Positions 8,543 through 17,826 of a stretch of 64,000 nt of DNA are shown in pieces. The number at the start of each line of letters is the position of its first letter. Within the stretch, counting starts at the first letter, position 1. Both the position numbers and the translations under genes were made by a program. This stretch comes from Lutimonas halocynthiae (GTDB taxonomy: Bacteria; Bacteroidota; Bacteroidia; Flavobacteriales; Flavobacteriaceae), in assembly GCF_030409835.1 (NCBI RefSeq), contig NZ_JAUFQO010000001.1:186001-250000 (forward strand), read 5' to 3'. Under the pieces are notes generated by a model that had not been told where the DNA came from, did not search any database, and saw nothing but the letters and a program-made list of their open reading frames with translations.

Positions 8543-11314
8543 ATGCAATCCTTCCTGTTAAAAGTAGTTTCTGAAGTATTAAAAGATCGGCACCCTGTTT
8601 CAGATATCACATTTGTACTTCCTAATAAAAGATCAGGTATCTTTTTAAAGACACTATTAAAGGAACAGCTTCATGAGGTTACTTTTTTACCACGAGTACT
8701 AAGCATTGAAGATTTCGTCAAAGAAATAACAGGTTTTGAAATCTTGGATACTGTCAACCTCTTATTTGAATTCTATGGAATTTACAAAGAGAATACAGCT
8801 CAACATGAATGTGATAGTTTTGAAAACTTTTCCAAATGGGCCAGCATTCTGATACAAGATTTTAATGACCTTGACAGTAATTTATTTGATACAGCATCGA
8901 TTTTAAAATATCTCGGTGAAACAAAACGCATCGAGCAGTGGTTCCCTGATGAGCCCTCAGCAAGCCCTATGGTTGAGAAGTACTTATCATTCTTTGAGAA
9001 GATTATCACCTATCATTCCGCATTTAAAAAGCATCTTTTAGCAAAAAACACAGGTTATCAAGGGCTCGTGTATAGGCTAGCCTTGGAATATTTGCCTACT
9101 TTTAAATCAGAGAACGCTAATCATAAGTTCGTTTTTGCAGCCTTCAATGCGCTTAATAAAGCCGAAGAAGAAATCATTCAAGATTTGTTGGTAAGTGAGC
9201 TAGCCTCTATTTATTGGGATCATGATGAATTTTACGAAAAATCGAATAATCAATCAGCTCAATTTTTTAAAAAATACCAAAGATCCTGGCCTTATTATAT
9301 CTCAAATGATTTTAAATGGAAAGAATCAAACATTAATACCCCAAAAACAATTCATTTTCACGGCTTACCCAAAAACATAACGCAAATAAAACATGTTGGG
9401 TCACTGTTAAAGGAACTTCATGCGGCAGGAGACATTGAAGACACTGCCGTTATCCTCGGAAATGAAAAATTGCTTCCTTCACTTTTGAATTCGATGCCCT
9501 TGGAAATTGCCAAAGCAAATATCACAATGGGTTATGAATTACAGAATATTTCTTTAAGCTCTTTTTTTCAGGCTCTTTTTAATTTACATTTAAACAAGAC
9601 CAAATGGAAAAAAGAACAAACATACTACTATAAAGATCTTACGGCACTTTTAAACGATCCATTTTTAAAAAGTCATTGGATAAAGCATCCACAAGTTGAG
9701 ATGCGCTTAAAATCCATTCTTTATACAGAAAAAACGATCTTTATCCCTGAAGCCAAAATCTTGTCTCTTGTAGAAGATTGTGAAGACCTTCAACAACTTT
9801 TCAATCTTATTTTTAAAGGTTGGGATCAACCGATTGATTTAATCATCAACAGTATCATTCAAATAATTGATGTTTTTAGAAAATCCAAGGATCAGAACAA
9901 CCTTCATATTGAGTATTTATTCAGATACAATGATATTTTTATTCAACTGTCGAATCTCAACAAAGACTATGGCTTTATTGATAACCTTAGTTCCCTTTAT
10001 CAAATATTTCAGCAAATACTTAAAACTGAAAAACTATCATTTCAAGGGGAGCCTCTCGAAGGACTTCAAATCATGGGCTTACTTGAATCCAGAGGACTTG
10101 ATTTTAAGAATATCATTATCTCTTCGGTAAATGAAGGGTTCTTGCCTGCTTCAGGAACAAACAATTCCTTTATTCCCATGGATATCAAATTCGAAAAAAA
10201 AATTCCTACTTTTTTTGAAAAGGATGCCATATTTTCATTTCACTTTTTCAGGCTTTTTCACAGGGCTGAGAATGTATATTTGATCTACAACAATATTACA
10301 GATGATTTTGGTTCGGGGGAGCCAAGTCGTTTTATCAGACAATTGGAAGTAGCAAAGGCATTAGGGCAACTTGATCAGGTGACTTTTAAAAAGAAAACAA
10401 TTCACCCTAAGCTTCAAGCTGATCCTACCCACTTAAATTCAATAGACAAGAATGAATCGATTGTTTTAAGGTTAAAGGAAATTGCATTAAAAGGGTTTTC
10501 CCCTAGTTCTTTGACCAACTATATCAGAAACCCTTTAGATTTTTACAAGAGAAGTATTCTTGGTATCAAAGAATTTAAGGAAGTAGAAGAAACTATTGCC
10601 GCAAATACGTTCGGAACGATAATTCATGACACTTTAGAGCAATTGTATACGCCTTATGTAAATCGTTTTTTAAAAACAGATGATATAAAACAAATGATTC
10701 AACATGTCGATGAGCACGTGAGTCAGCAATTCAGTAAAAGTTTTTCATTGACTTCTATTACCTCTGGAAAGAATTTTTTGGCCTTTGAAATTGCGAAACA
10801 ATTTATTTTAAATTTCCTGGAATTTGAACTAAGTGAACTGAAAAAAGGTAAAAACATTAAACTTTTAGGACTTGAAATACCCATTAGTATGCAACATCAG
10901 GTTAAGGGTCTTGATTTTAAAGTAAAATTGAAGGGGAAAATTGATAGAATAGATCAGGTGGATGGTTCAATAAGAATAATGGATTATAAAACCGGAAAGG
11001 TTTCACCTACACAACTTAAAATCAAAGATTGGAGCCTTTTAGGTTCTGAAGAAAAATTTTCTAAGAGTTTTCAGGTCCTTACCTATGCGTACATGTATTT
11101 AAATCAATCAGACAGACCAATAGACGAGCTCAACTTGCAAAGCGGCATCGTTTCACTCAAAAACCTTAAGGCTGGGTTTATGGCCTTTGGAGGAGGTCAA
11201 ATTACAGATGAAATTCTAAAATCATTTGTGCTTGAACTCGACAAGTTAATATTGGAACTATTTAATACGCACACTCCTTTTCTTGAGAAAGAACTACCCA
11301 TTTTTAATTATTGA
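8543..11314 (+). CDS. PD-(D/E)XK nuclease family protein, AddB-like
   Basis: The 923-residue protein resembles the AddB/RecB-type second subunit found in Bacteroidota. The N-terminal part looks like a degenerate helicase fold: VLPNKRSGIFLKTLL stands where a P-loop would be, but without GxxGxGKT. The C-terminal domain has the RecB-type nuclease features: FGTIIHDTLEQLY near residue 695 and IMDYKTGKV near residue 813, where Asp and Lys are catalytic. AddAB processes double-strand DNA ends for homologous recombination. In many flavobacteria the UvrD-like AddA partner is adjacent; here it is not in the window. A promoter lies immediately upstream. I leave the gene symbol empty because function as AddB is inferred from domain layout only. 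Confidence 0.75.
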   Translation: MQSFLLKVVSEVLKDRHPVSDITFVLPNKRSGIFLKTLLKEQLHEVTFLPRVLSIEDFVKEITGFEILDTVNLLFEFYGIYKENTAQHECDSFENFSKWASILIQDFNDLDSNLFDTASILKYLGETKRIEQWFPDEPSASPMVEKYLSFFEKIITYHSAFKKHLLAKNTGYQGLVYRLALEYLPTFKSENANHKFVFAAFNALNKAEEEIIQDLLVSELASIYWDHDEFYEKSNNQSAQFFKKYQRSWPYYISNDFKWKESNINTPKTIHFHGLPKNITQIKHVGSLLKELHAAGDIEDTAVILGNEKLLPSLLNSMPLEIAKANITMGYELQNISLSSFFQALFNLHLNKTKWKKEQTYYYKDLTALLNDPFLKSHWIKHPQVEMRLKSILYTEKTIFIPEAKILSLVEDCEDLQQLFNLIFKGWDQPIDLIINSIIQIIDVFRKSKDQNNLHIEYLFRYNDIFIQLSNLNKDYGFIDNLSSLYQIFQQILKTEKLSFQGEPLEGLQIMGLLESRGLDFKNIIISSVNEGFLPASGTNNSFIPMDIKFEKKIPTFFEKDAIFSFHFFRLFHRAENVYLIYNNITDDFGSGEPSRFIRQLEVAKALGQLDQVTFKKKTIHPKLQADPTHLNSIDKNESIVLRLKEIALKGFSPSSLTNYIRNPLDFYKRSILGIKEFKEVEETIAANTFGTIIHDTLEQLYTPYVNRFLKTDDIKQMIQHVDEHVSQQFSKSFSLTSITSGKNFLAFEIAKQFILNFLEFELSELKKGKNIKLLGLEIPISMQHQVKGLDFKVKLKGKIDRIDQVDGSIRIMDYKTGKVSPTQLKIKDWSLLGSEEKFSKSFQVLTYAYMYLNQSDRPIDELNLQSGIVSLKNLKAGFMAFGGGQITDEILKSFVLELDKLILELFNTHTPFLEKELPIFNY

Positions 11315-11337
11315 ATAAAAACTTTTTAAACACAAAA

Positions 11338-12180
11338 ATGAATACGATCAAAAATATAGAAATCCAAGGCAGGCATAATAAACCAATTTTAGCAGATGTT
11401 TACTTCAAAAAAAATGAGGCCCCAAAGAATATCGTTATTTTCTGTCATGGTTATAAAGGCTATAAAGATTGGGGTGCATGGAATCTGATTGCCGAGTCAT
11501 TCGCCGAACAGGATGTTTTCTTTCTTAAAATGAATTTCTCACATAATGGTGGTACCAAAGAACAGCCAATAGATTTTCCTGACCTGGAAGCCTTTGGACA
11601 AAATAATTTCATCAAAGAATTAGATGATTTAGACAGTGTCATATCATGGGTCTATAATTCTAAAATTTATGAAAACGAGATTAATAAACAAAGTATTACC
11701 TTAATTGGTCATTCACGAGGCGGAGGCATTGTACTCTTAAAATCCGCATCAGATAAACGCATCTCAAGAGTGATCACCTGGGCCGGTGTTTCGGATTTTG
11801 CCAGCAGATTTCCAGTTGGTGAGCAACTTGAATCATGGAAAGAAAACGGGGTAGCTTATGTCACAAACGCACGAACCAAACAAGAAATGCCTCATTATTT
11901 TCAGTTTTATACCAATTTTAAAGAGCATGAATCTTCGCTCACCATAAAAACGGCAGTCAATTCATTATCTATCCCATATTTAATTCTACATGGAAGTAAA
12001 GATGAAACGGTATCATTGAAAGAAGCCCAGCTTCTTAATTCCTGGAATCCTAAAACACAACTTTCCGTGATTGATGACGCAAATCATTCATTTGGGAGTG
12101 CTCAGCCCTGGGAATCCTCATCAATACCTGAACATTTGTCATTGGTTCTTGAAAAATCTGCCAACTTCATAAACGCTTAG
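11338..12180 (+). CDS. Alpha/beta hydrolase (dienelactone hydrolase-like)
   Basis: Start chosen at ATG 11338 (MNTIKNIEIQGRHNKPILAD); a longer frame from TTG 11311 would overlap the end of the nuclease gene. The 280-residue cytoplasmic protein has the oxyanion-hole motif FCHGYKG, the nucleophile elbow GHSRGGG (Ser), an acid in HGSKDETVS and a His in DDANHSFG, which together form the serine-hydrolase triad in the right order. There is no signal peptide. It follows the nuclease gene by 23 bp, probably in the same transcript. The substrate cannot be inferred; proteins of this type hydrolyse small esters or thioesters. Confidence 0.85.
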   Translation: MNTIKNIEIQGRHNKPILADVYFKKNEAPKNIVIFCHGYKGYKDWGAWNLIAESFAEQDVFFLKMNFSHNGGTKEQPIDFPDLEAFGQNNFIKELDDLDSVISWVYNSKIYENEINKQSITLIGHSRGGGIVLLKSASDKRISRVITWAGVSDFASRFPVGEQLESWKENGVAYVTNARTKQEMPHYFQFYTNFKEHESSLTIKTAVNSLSIPYLILHGSKDETVSLKEAQLLNSWNPKTQLSVIDDANHSFGSAQPWESSSIPEHLSLVLEKSANFINA

Positions 12181-12224
12181 TTTATCCATCGTTTCCTTAT
12201 TATTTTTAAAATAATTTCGATTTG

Positions 12225-12371
12225 ATGTTTACCTCAAAGGACTACTGTGCACCAATCAATGCACTTGAATAAAATTTGAGTCAAAATATAAACCTAAGAG
12301 TATTTTGGATGTATTGTTTCTCTTGATAAAAGAGAATCATCAAGGAAGGGCCTGATAATAGGGCCCTTTTT
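12225..12371 (+). ncRNA. Candidate small RNA or long 3' UTR ending in a terminator
   Basis: The gap between the hydrolase and DUF4412 genes holds no ORF. It has a -7-like element (TAATTTCG, 12212-12219), a weak hairpin GTGCA/TGCAC near 12250, a 7-bp hairpin at 12318-12336 (TTCTCTT with AAGAGAA), and then an intrinsic terminator. This layout would suit a short independent transcript of about 145 nt, but it could equally be the 3' UTR of the hydrolase mRNA. Confidence 0.2.
12346..12371 (+). terminator. Rho-independent terminator before the DUF4412 gene
   Basis: A 7-bp GC-rich stem AAGGGCC (12346-12352) with GGCCCTT (12362-12368) has a 9-nt loop and is followed by Ts. It ends either the hydrolase transcript (166 nt past its stop) or a small RNA in the gap. 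Confidence 0.8.
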
Positions 12372-12433
12372 AGGTTAAAGTCGTTCTTTTTCTTAACTTT
12401 ATAGATGAAGTCAAACCCCCAAACCTATTTATT

Positions 12434-13345
12434 ATGAGACTTTACAAATTGATTAGCCTATCCCTTTTGATTAGTATTATTTCTATCAATAACCTCGAAG
12501 CACAATTACTTAAAAAGCTTAAGAAAAGAGTTCAGGAAGCAACCGAAGAGGTTGTCATTGAAAAAGTAGCGGAGAAATCCGCCCAGGAAACTGGTAAAGC
12601 TATGGACAGTCTTTTGAATATAGATCCTGAATATCAATCTGATTACCAAAATCAATTAAATCAAATGATGCTTGCAGGAGGTGAGTCTATACCTGTAGAA
12701 GATTCCTATGCATTTGATAAAAAAGTAATGTATAAGATGGAAATCACTGGAAATGACAAACCTTCCATCGTAAATTATGAAATGTGGTTTTCAGATAATT
12801 CTGAATATATGGCAACTCGAGTTCAGGGTAATGAATCTCCTGATTCACGTGATATGCCAAGTTCAATGTTGAGTATTTTAGATGAAAAGAACAAAGCCAT
12901 GATTGTAATTATGAAAGAGCAAAAAATGGCACAGGTTCTTTCAATGGACAAAATAAAAAATATTGCAATCGAAGAGAACGAAAAGGATTCTGTTCAAACT
13001 GATTTCAACTCTATTAAAAAAACTGGTAGAACGAAGAAAATTCTGGGTCATACATGTGACGAATTTATCTCTACCAATGAATCAAATACATTTTCTTTCT
13101 GGGTAACCGAAGATTTAGAGCTGTTTCAAAAGAATATGTTTTTCAACCTCAGTAAGTCATTGGGAGGGAATTCATTTAATACAATTCCTGAAGAAGCTAA
13201 GGGTTTTATGATGGAAATGCACTATGAGAATTCAGAAAATAATGAAACAACTACCATGACCGTAATTGATATTCAATCCATAAAAAACACAATTAATATG
13301 AATGAATACCAACTTATGAATCTTGGTCAATTCATGACAAAATAA
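12434..13345 (+). CDS. Secreted DUF4412-type protein
   Basis: The 303-residue protein has a signal peptide (LISLSLLISIISINNLEAQ) followed by a Lys/Glu-rich amphipathic stretch. The remainder matches the general pattern of DUF4412 proteins of Bacteroidota: a beta-rich domain with YEMWFSDNSEYM, ILGHTCDEFISTN, FSFWVTEDLEL and repeated short methionine-rich segments. The family is annotated in many flavobacterial genomes but has no known function; the fold resembles lipoprotein carrier-like beta-sheets (LolA/LolB), which is only a visual impression. The gene stands alone between a terminator upstream and the long nrdB leader downstream. Confidence 0.7.
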   Translation: MRLYKLISLSLLISIISINNLEAQLLKKLKKRVQEATEEVVIEKVAEKSAQETGKAMDSLLNIDPEYQSDYQNQLNQMMLAGGESIPVEDSYAFDKKVMYKMEITGNDKPSIVNYEMWFSDNSEYMATRVQGNESPDSRDMPSSMLSILDEKNKAMIVIMKEQKMAQVLSMDKIKNIAIEENEKDSVQTDFNSIKKTGRTKKILGHTCDEFISTNESNTFSFWVTEDLELFQKNMFFNLSKSLGGNSFNTIPEEAKGFMMEMHYENSENNETTTMTVIDIQSIKNTINMNEYQLMNLGQFMTK

Positions 13346-13479
13346 CTTAATTCGAAGAAATAATTTTTATTTTTATTGGTAAACACCTGTTCTTTTGGGA
13401 AGTACCTCTCTTGACTTATTTTCAATTCTTCATGCCAAAAGGGCCTAAAAAATACTTCTTAACTACTGTGTTAAAAACT

Positions 13480-13495
13480 TTCACATCAATGTGAA
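13480..13495. promoter_or_regulatory. Palindrome TTCACAT-CA-ATGTGAA upstream of nrdB, possible operator
   Basis: Perfect 7-bp inverted arms are separated by 2 bp, 92 bp before the nrdB start and about 40 bp before a -7-like AATCTTTG at 13528. It does not resemble the classic NrdR box. The symmetry suits a dimeric regulator; identity unknown. Confidence 0.4.
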
Positions 13496-13587
13496 TAACT
13501 AAGATTTTATATTCAAACAAAATGTGGAATCTTTGCCACATAATTCTCCCAATTATTTATTCATCATTTAAATAACAACCCAATAAT

Positions 13588-14559
13588 ATGTCAAATATTG
13601 AACCTATTTTACGTCCTAACAAAGACAGATTTGTCATTTTTCCAATTCAACATAACGATATATGGGACTGGTACAAAAAACAAGAAGCTTCTTTTTGGAC
13701 AGCTGAAGAAATAGATTTAGAACAAGATGTTATTGATTGGGATAACAAACTAACAGATGATGAAAAGTACTTCATTAAGCACATTTTAGCATTTTTTGCA
13801 GCTTCTGATGGTATAGTTAATGAAAACCTTGCGGAGAATTTTGTGAGCGAAGTTCAATATACCGAGGCCAAATTCTTTTACGGATTTCAATTGATGATGG
13901 AAAATATTCATTCAGAAGTTTATTCTTTATTGATCGATACGTATATAAAAAACGAAAGTGAAAAAAATGAGCTTTTTAAAGCTATTGATGTATTTCCTGC
14001 GATCAAAAAGAAAGCTGACTGGGCTTTAAAATGGGTTGACAGTGATAGTTTTGCTGAAAGACTTATTGCTTTTTCGGCTGTTGAAGGAATATTCTTTTCC
14101 GGAAGTTTTTGTTCCATTTTCTGGATGAAAAAAAGAGGCCTTTTACCTGGTTTAACCTTTTCGAACGAATTGATTAATCGTGATGAAGGTTTACATTCAG
14201 ATTTTGCTGTATATCTACATCAAAATCATATCATGAATAAAGTGCCTAAAGAAAGAATTACTGAAATTCTTGTAGATGCATTGAATATTGAAAGAGAATT
14301 TATTACTGAGTCTTTACCGGTTAGTTTGATCGGTATGAATTCAAAACTAATGACGCAATATCTTGAATTTGTTACTGACAGATTATTGCTTGAATATGGC
14401 TGTGAAAAAGTATATAATGCTACAAATCCTTTTGATTTTATGGAAATGATCTCCTTGGAGGGCAAGACCAACTTCTTTGAAAAAAGAGTTTCAGAATATC
14501 AAAAGGCCGGCGTAAAATCAGGCGGAACGGGAAGTATATCTTTTGATGCCGATTTTTAA
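13588..14559 (+). CDS. nrdB: Class Ia ribonucleotide reductase small subunit
   Basis: The 323-residue protein is the di-iron/tyrosyl-radical R2 subunit. The key residues are in place: Asp74 (FFAASDG), the pair Glu105/His108 and the radical-type Tyr112 ([10 protein letters not shown]), and later Glu/His ligands in [11 protein letters not shown] and [10 protein letters not shown]. The C-terminus ([10 protein letters not shown]) fits the tail that docks on the R1 subunit. Together with NrdA it reduces ribonucleoside diphosphates to deoxyribonucleotides. The gene order here is nrdB first, nrdA second. A 242-bp leader region with a palindrome and a -7-like element precedes the gene, suggesting independent control. 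Confidence 0.96.
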   Translation: MSNIEPILRPNKDRFVIFPIQHNDIWDWYKKQEASFWTAEEIDLEQDVIDWDNKLTDDEKYFIKHILAFFAASDGIVNENLAENFVSEVQYTEAKFFYGFQLMMENIHSEVYSLLIDTYIKNESEKNELFKAIDVFPAIKKKADWALKWVDSDSFAERLIAFSAVEGIFFSGSFCSIFWMKKRGLLPGLTFSNELINRDEGLHSDFAVYLHQNHIMNKVPKERITEILVDALNIEREFITESLPVSLIGMNSKLMTQYLEFVTDRLLLEYGCEKVYNATNPFDFMEMISLEGKTNFFEKRVSEYQKAGVKSGGTGSISFDADF

Positions 14560-14720
14560 TCAATCAAAAATATTTTAAAAACTTTTAAAGGTAATTTGTT
14601 GACAGCTAGTGATTTATATAATTATTAACGATGAATTGTTAACAATATCTTAAAGTATTTACAGAATCGACTTGAGTTTATTCTATTTTAGAACTGATCA
14701 AAAGTCTATTCAAATTCAAT

Positions 14721-14743
14721 GTAATATCGGTTTCAGATATTAC
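14721..14743 (+). promoter_or_regulatory. Hairpin in the nrdB-nrdA gap
   Basis: A perfect 8-bp inverted repeat, GTAATATC and GATATTAC, has a 7-nt loop. It is AT-rich with no T tract after it, so it is not a typical terminator. It may be an operator or a structured element in the nrdA leader. Confidence 0.35.
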
Positions 14744-14765
14744 AATATTAAACGAGTAATGTGGG

Positions 14766-14784
14766 CTCATGACTAAGGCATGAG
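14766..14784 (+). promoter_or_regulatory. Second hairpin just upstream of nrdA
   Basis: Perfect 6-bp arms CTCATG and CATGAG surround the loop ACTAAGG, 32 bp before the nrdA start. With the hairpin at 14721 it makes the 257-bp nrdB-nrdA gap look structured. No known riboswitch pattern is recognised, and no cobalamin-box pattern is seen. Confidence 0.3.
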
Positions 14785-14816
14785 AGTAACTAACCTTAAA
14801 AAAACATAATAAATAA

Positions 14817-17216
14817 ATGTATGTAGTAAAGAGAGACGGCAAAAGAGAACCGGTAATGTTTGATAAAATTACCGCAAGAGTTAGAAAATTATGCTATGGA
14901 TTAAATGATTTAGTGGATCCCATCAAAATTTCGATGAGGGTTATTGAAGGGATATATGACGGAGTTACGACTTCTGAATTAGACAACCTTGCAGCCGAGA
15001 TTGCAGCCACTTTAACTACTACTCATCCAGATTTTGCAAAAGTTGCAGCGAGAATTGCTGTTTCCAACTTACATAAAAGCACAAAAAAATCATTTAGTGA
15101 AACTGTAAAAGACTTACATGTTTATGTAAATCCAAGAACAGGTAAGAAGGCTTCCATGATCGCTGAAGATGTTTATCAAATCATCATGGATAATGCTGAT
15201 AAACTTGATTCGACTATTATCTATAATAGAGATTTCGGTTATGACTTCTTTGGATTCAAAACCTTAGAAAGATCTTATTTGCTAAAGATCAATGGTGAAA
15301 TAGTTGAAAGACCTCAGCACATGTTAATGAGAGTTTCAATTGGTATTCACAAAGAAGATATTGATGCGGCCATCGAAACATACGAACTGATGAGTAAACG
15401 CTACTTTACTCATGCTACGCCTACTCTTTTCAATGCCGGTACTCCTAAACCACAAATGTCATCATGTTTCCTTTTGCAAATGCAAGATGATAGTATTGAC
15501 GGAATTTACGATACACTCAAACAAACAGCCAAAATATCTCAGTCAGCAGGAGGCATAGGCCTTTCTATTCATAATGTAAGAGCTACTGGATCGTATATTC
15601 GAGGTACAAATGGAACTTCAAATGGTATTGTTCCTATGCTTAAAGTTTATAACGATACTGCGAGATATGTTGATCAAGGTGGTGGAAAACGAAAAGGTTC
15701 TTTTGCTATTTATCTTGAACCATGGCATGCAGATGTATTCCAATTTCTTGATTTAAAAAAGAATCATGGAAAAGAAGAAATGAGGGCAAGAGATTTGTTC
15801 TTCGCTATGTGGGTGCCAGATTTATTCATGAAGCGTGTAGAAGAGAATGGAGAATGGACCCTTATGTGCCCTAATGAATGCCCACATCTTTTTGATACTT
15901 ATGGGGATGAATTCGAAAAGCTATATACGGGGTATGAAAAAGTAGGAAAAGGAAGAAAGACCATAAAAGCAAGGGAACTTTGGGAAAAGATTCTCGAAGC
16001 TCAAATTGAAACTGGTAACCCTTATATGCTATACAAGGATGCAGTTAACAGAAAATCGAATCATAAGAACCTGGGAACAATTCGTTCTTCAAACTTATGT
16101 ACCGAAATTATGGAATACACTGCTCCTGATGAAGTTGCAGTATGTAATTTAGCTTCAATCGCAATTCCAATGTTCATCTCTGAGGATGCGAATGGTGTGA
16201 AATTTTTTGATCATAAAAAATTATTCAAGGTTACTAAAAAAGTGGCTAAGAATTTAGATACGGTAATCGATCAGAATTATTATCCTGTACCTGAAGCTGA
16301 AAATTCTAATATGCGTCACAGACCTGTTGGAATTGGAATTCAAGGATTAGCTGATGCTTTTATATTACTTAGATTACCATTTACAAGTGAGGAAGCTAAA
16401 AAACTAAATCAAGAAATTTTTGAAACCATATACTTTGCTTCACTGACAGCTTCAATGGAATTGTCAAAAGAGAAAGAACCATATTCAACTTTTAAAGGCT
16501 CTCCAATTTCTCAAGGTGAATTCCAATTTAACATGTGGAACATCAATGAAGATGAGTTAAGCGGAAGATGGGAATGGAAAAAACTGAGAAAAAACATTAT
16601 GGATCATGGGGTGAGAAACTCTTTATTAGTAGCTCCAATGCCTACTGCTTCAACTTCTCAAATTCTAGGGAATAATGAAGCCTTTGAACCATATACATCA
16701 AACATATATACAAGACGTGTACTTTCAGGTGAATTCATTGTTGTCAACAAACACTTATTAGAAGATTTGGTAAATCTAGGCCTGTGGAACAATGACATGA
16801 AAGAAGAAATCATGCGTGCTAACGGATCTATTCAACATATTGAATCTATTCCTCAAGATTTAAAAGATCTTTACAGAACAGTTTGGGAAATGAGTATGAA
16901 AGACATTATCGATATGGCTCGCCATAGAGGTTACTTTATTGATCAATCTCAATCATTAAACCTATTCATGCAAGATCCTGATTATGCCAAATTGACTTCT
17001 ATGCATTTCTATGCCTGGAAATCTGGATTAAAAACAGGGATGTACTATTTGAGAACAAAATCTGCAGTAAATGCCATTCAGTTTACGGTATCTAAAAAAG
17101 CTGATGCATTACCTGCCGGGGCTGTTGAAGAGAAACCATTGACTGGTGAAGAACTCAAAGAAATGGTCATTAAATCTAGAGAAAACCCTGATGATTGTCT
17201 CATGTGTGGATCTTAA
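14817..17216 (+). CDS. nrdA: Class Ia ribonucleotide reductase large subunit
   Basis: The 799-residue protein begins with an ATP-cone allosteric domain ([16 protein letters not shown]..., about residues 1-90). The catalytic barrel follows with the first active-site Cys in MSSCFLLQM, the N-C-E-type radical centre near [10 protein letters not shown], and the motif [20 protein letters not shown]. It ends with the redox-active Cys pair DDCLMCGS that re-reduces the active site using thioredoxin. Only one ATP cone is present. It lies 257 bp after nrdB, separated by two hairpins, and is followed by a strong terminator. Length is normal for the family. Confidence 0.97.
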   Translation: MYVVKRDGKREPVMFDKITARVRKLCYGLNDLVDPIKISMRVIEGIYDGVTTSELDNLAAEIAATLTTTHPDFAKVAARIAVSNLHKSTKKSFSETVKDLHVYVNPRTGKKASMIAEDVYQIIMDNADKLDSTIIYNRDFGYDFFGFKTLERSYLLKINGEIVERPQHMLMRVSIGIHKEDIDAAIETYELMSKRYFTHATPTLFNAGTPKPQMSSCFLLQMQDDSIDGIYDTLKQTAKISQSAGGIGLSIHNVRATGSYIRGTNGTSNGIVPMLKVYNDTARYVDQGGGKRKGSFAIYLEPWHADVFQFLDLKKNHGKEEMRARDLFFAMWVPDLFMKRVEENGEWTLMCPNECPHLFDTYGDEFEKLYTGYEKVGKGRKTIKARELWEKILEAQIETGNPYMLYKDAVNRKSNHKNLGTIRSSNLCTEIMEYTAPDEVAVCNLASIAIPMFISEDANGVKFFDHKKLFKVTKKVAKNLDTVIDQNYYPVPEAENSNMRHRPVGIGIQGLADAFILLRLPFTSEEAKKLNQEIFETIYFASLTASMELSKEKEPYSTFKGSPISQGEFQFNMWNINEDELSGRWEWKKLRKNIMDHGVRNSLLVAPMPTASTSQILGNNEAFEPYTSNIYTRRVLSGEFIVVNKHLLEDLVNLGLWNNDMKEEIMRANGSIQHIESIPQDLKDLYRTVWEMSMKDIIDMARHRGYFIDQSQSLNLFMQDPDYAKLTSMHFYAWKSGLKTGMYYLRTKSAVNAIQFTVSKKADALPAGAVEEKPLTGEELKEMVIKSRENPDDCLMCGS

Positions 17217-17234
17217 ATTTTAAATCTACTTTAT

Positions 17235-17268
17235 AAAAAAAAGGAATCTGTTTAGATTCCTTTTTTTT
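17235..17268. terminator. Bidirectional terminator between nrdA and a converging gene
   Basis: A 7-bp stem GGAATCT (17243-17249) with AGATTCC (17254-17260) has a GTTT loop, an A tract on the left and a T tract on the right. It can stop nrdA transcripts and those arriving from the opposite strand. Confidence 0.88.
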
Positions 17269-17329
17269 ATTTCAACTTTTAAGAAAAACTAGACTGCTTA
17301 TACTTTTATAATTATCTTCTTGTTTTTTA

Positions 17330-17680
17330 TTATTCCTGTTCTTCAATTGTTGCTAAATCATAGCTTAACCTTTTAGATCTCATCACTACAGGCTCTAACA
17401 ATACATTCTTGTTTTTTATATTTACCTTTTGTAACTCCGCAGATTCATATCCAATAAAATCAACAACCAAAACATAGTCTCCATTCAATAAGGATAATTC
17501 AAAATTTCCATTTATATCAGTCTCTGTGCTGATATCTAAACCTTTCACCTTAACAGTTGCGAATACCATTGGTGCATTATCACTTGCTGCATCAAGCACA
17601 TTTCCTTGTACCTTGATCTTTTGGGCCACAGCAATACTACAAGTTAAAAAGGCTAGAATTAGTGTTATTTTTTTCATCAT
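17330..17680 (-). CDS. Secreted carboxypeptidase-regulatory-like domain protein
   Basis: The 116-residue protein has a signal peptide (MMKKITLILAFLTCSIAVAQ) and a single beta-sandwich domain of the CarboxypepD_reg-like type (VQGNVLDAASDNAPMVFATV, GNFELSLLNGDYVLVVDFIG). This domain normally forms the N-terminal extension of SusC-type TonB-dependent receptors. Here it stands alone and ends with a short charged tail, so it is either an independent small secreted protein or the remnant of a receptor. No receptor sequence follows, so a decayed gene cannot be shown. A TTTCTTTG -7-like element lies about 15 bp upstream. Confidence 0.7.
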   Translation of the reverse strand: MMKKITLILAFLTCSIAVAQKIKVQGNVLDAASDNAPMVFATVKVKGLDISTETDINGNFELSLLNGDYVLVVDFIGYESAELQKVNIKNKNVLLEPVVMRSKRLSYDLATIEEQE

Positions 17681-17826
17681 AAATCTTATGATGCAAAGAA
17701 ATGGTTTTTTGAAATTTTCAATGTTATCCCATTGTTAAGGAATCATAATAAATACGTTAATATATTTTGACACAGGGTTGTTAAATAGTGAGGTAATTAG
17801 TATGTTTATGATTGAAAATCAGCTTT

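Noticed and set aside
13521-13541. NrdR boxes before nrdB
   Set aside because: The hairpin-like ATGTGG...CCACAT does not match the NrdR consensus, and only one copy is present.
17330-17680. A broken SusC-type receptor at the carboxypeptidase-like gene
   Set aside because: The frame ends cleanly with a stop and a charged tail, and no receptor remnants follow in any frame.
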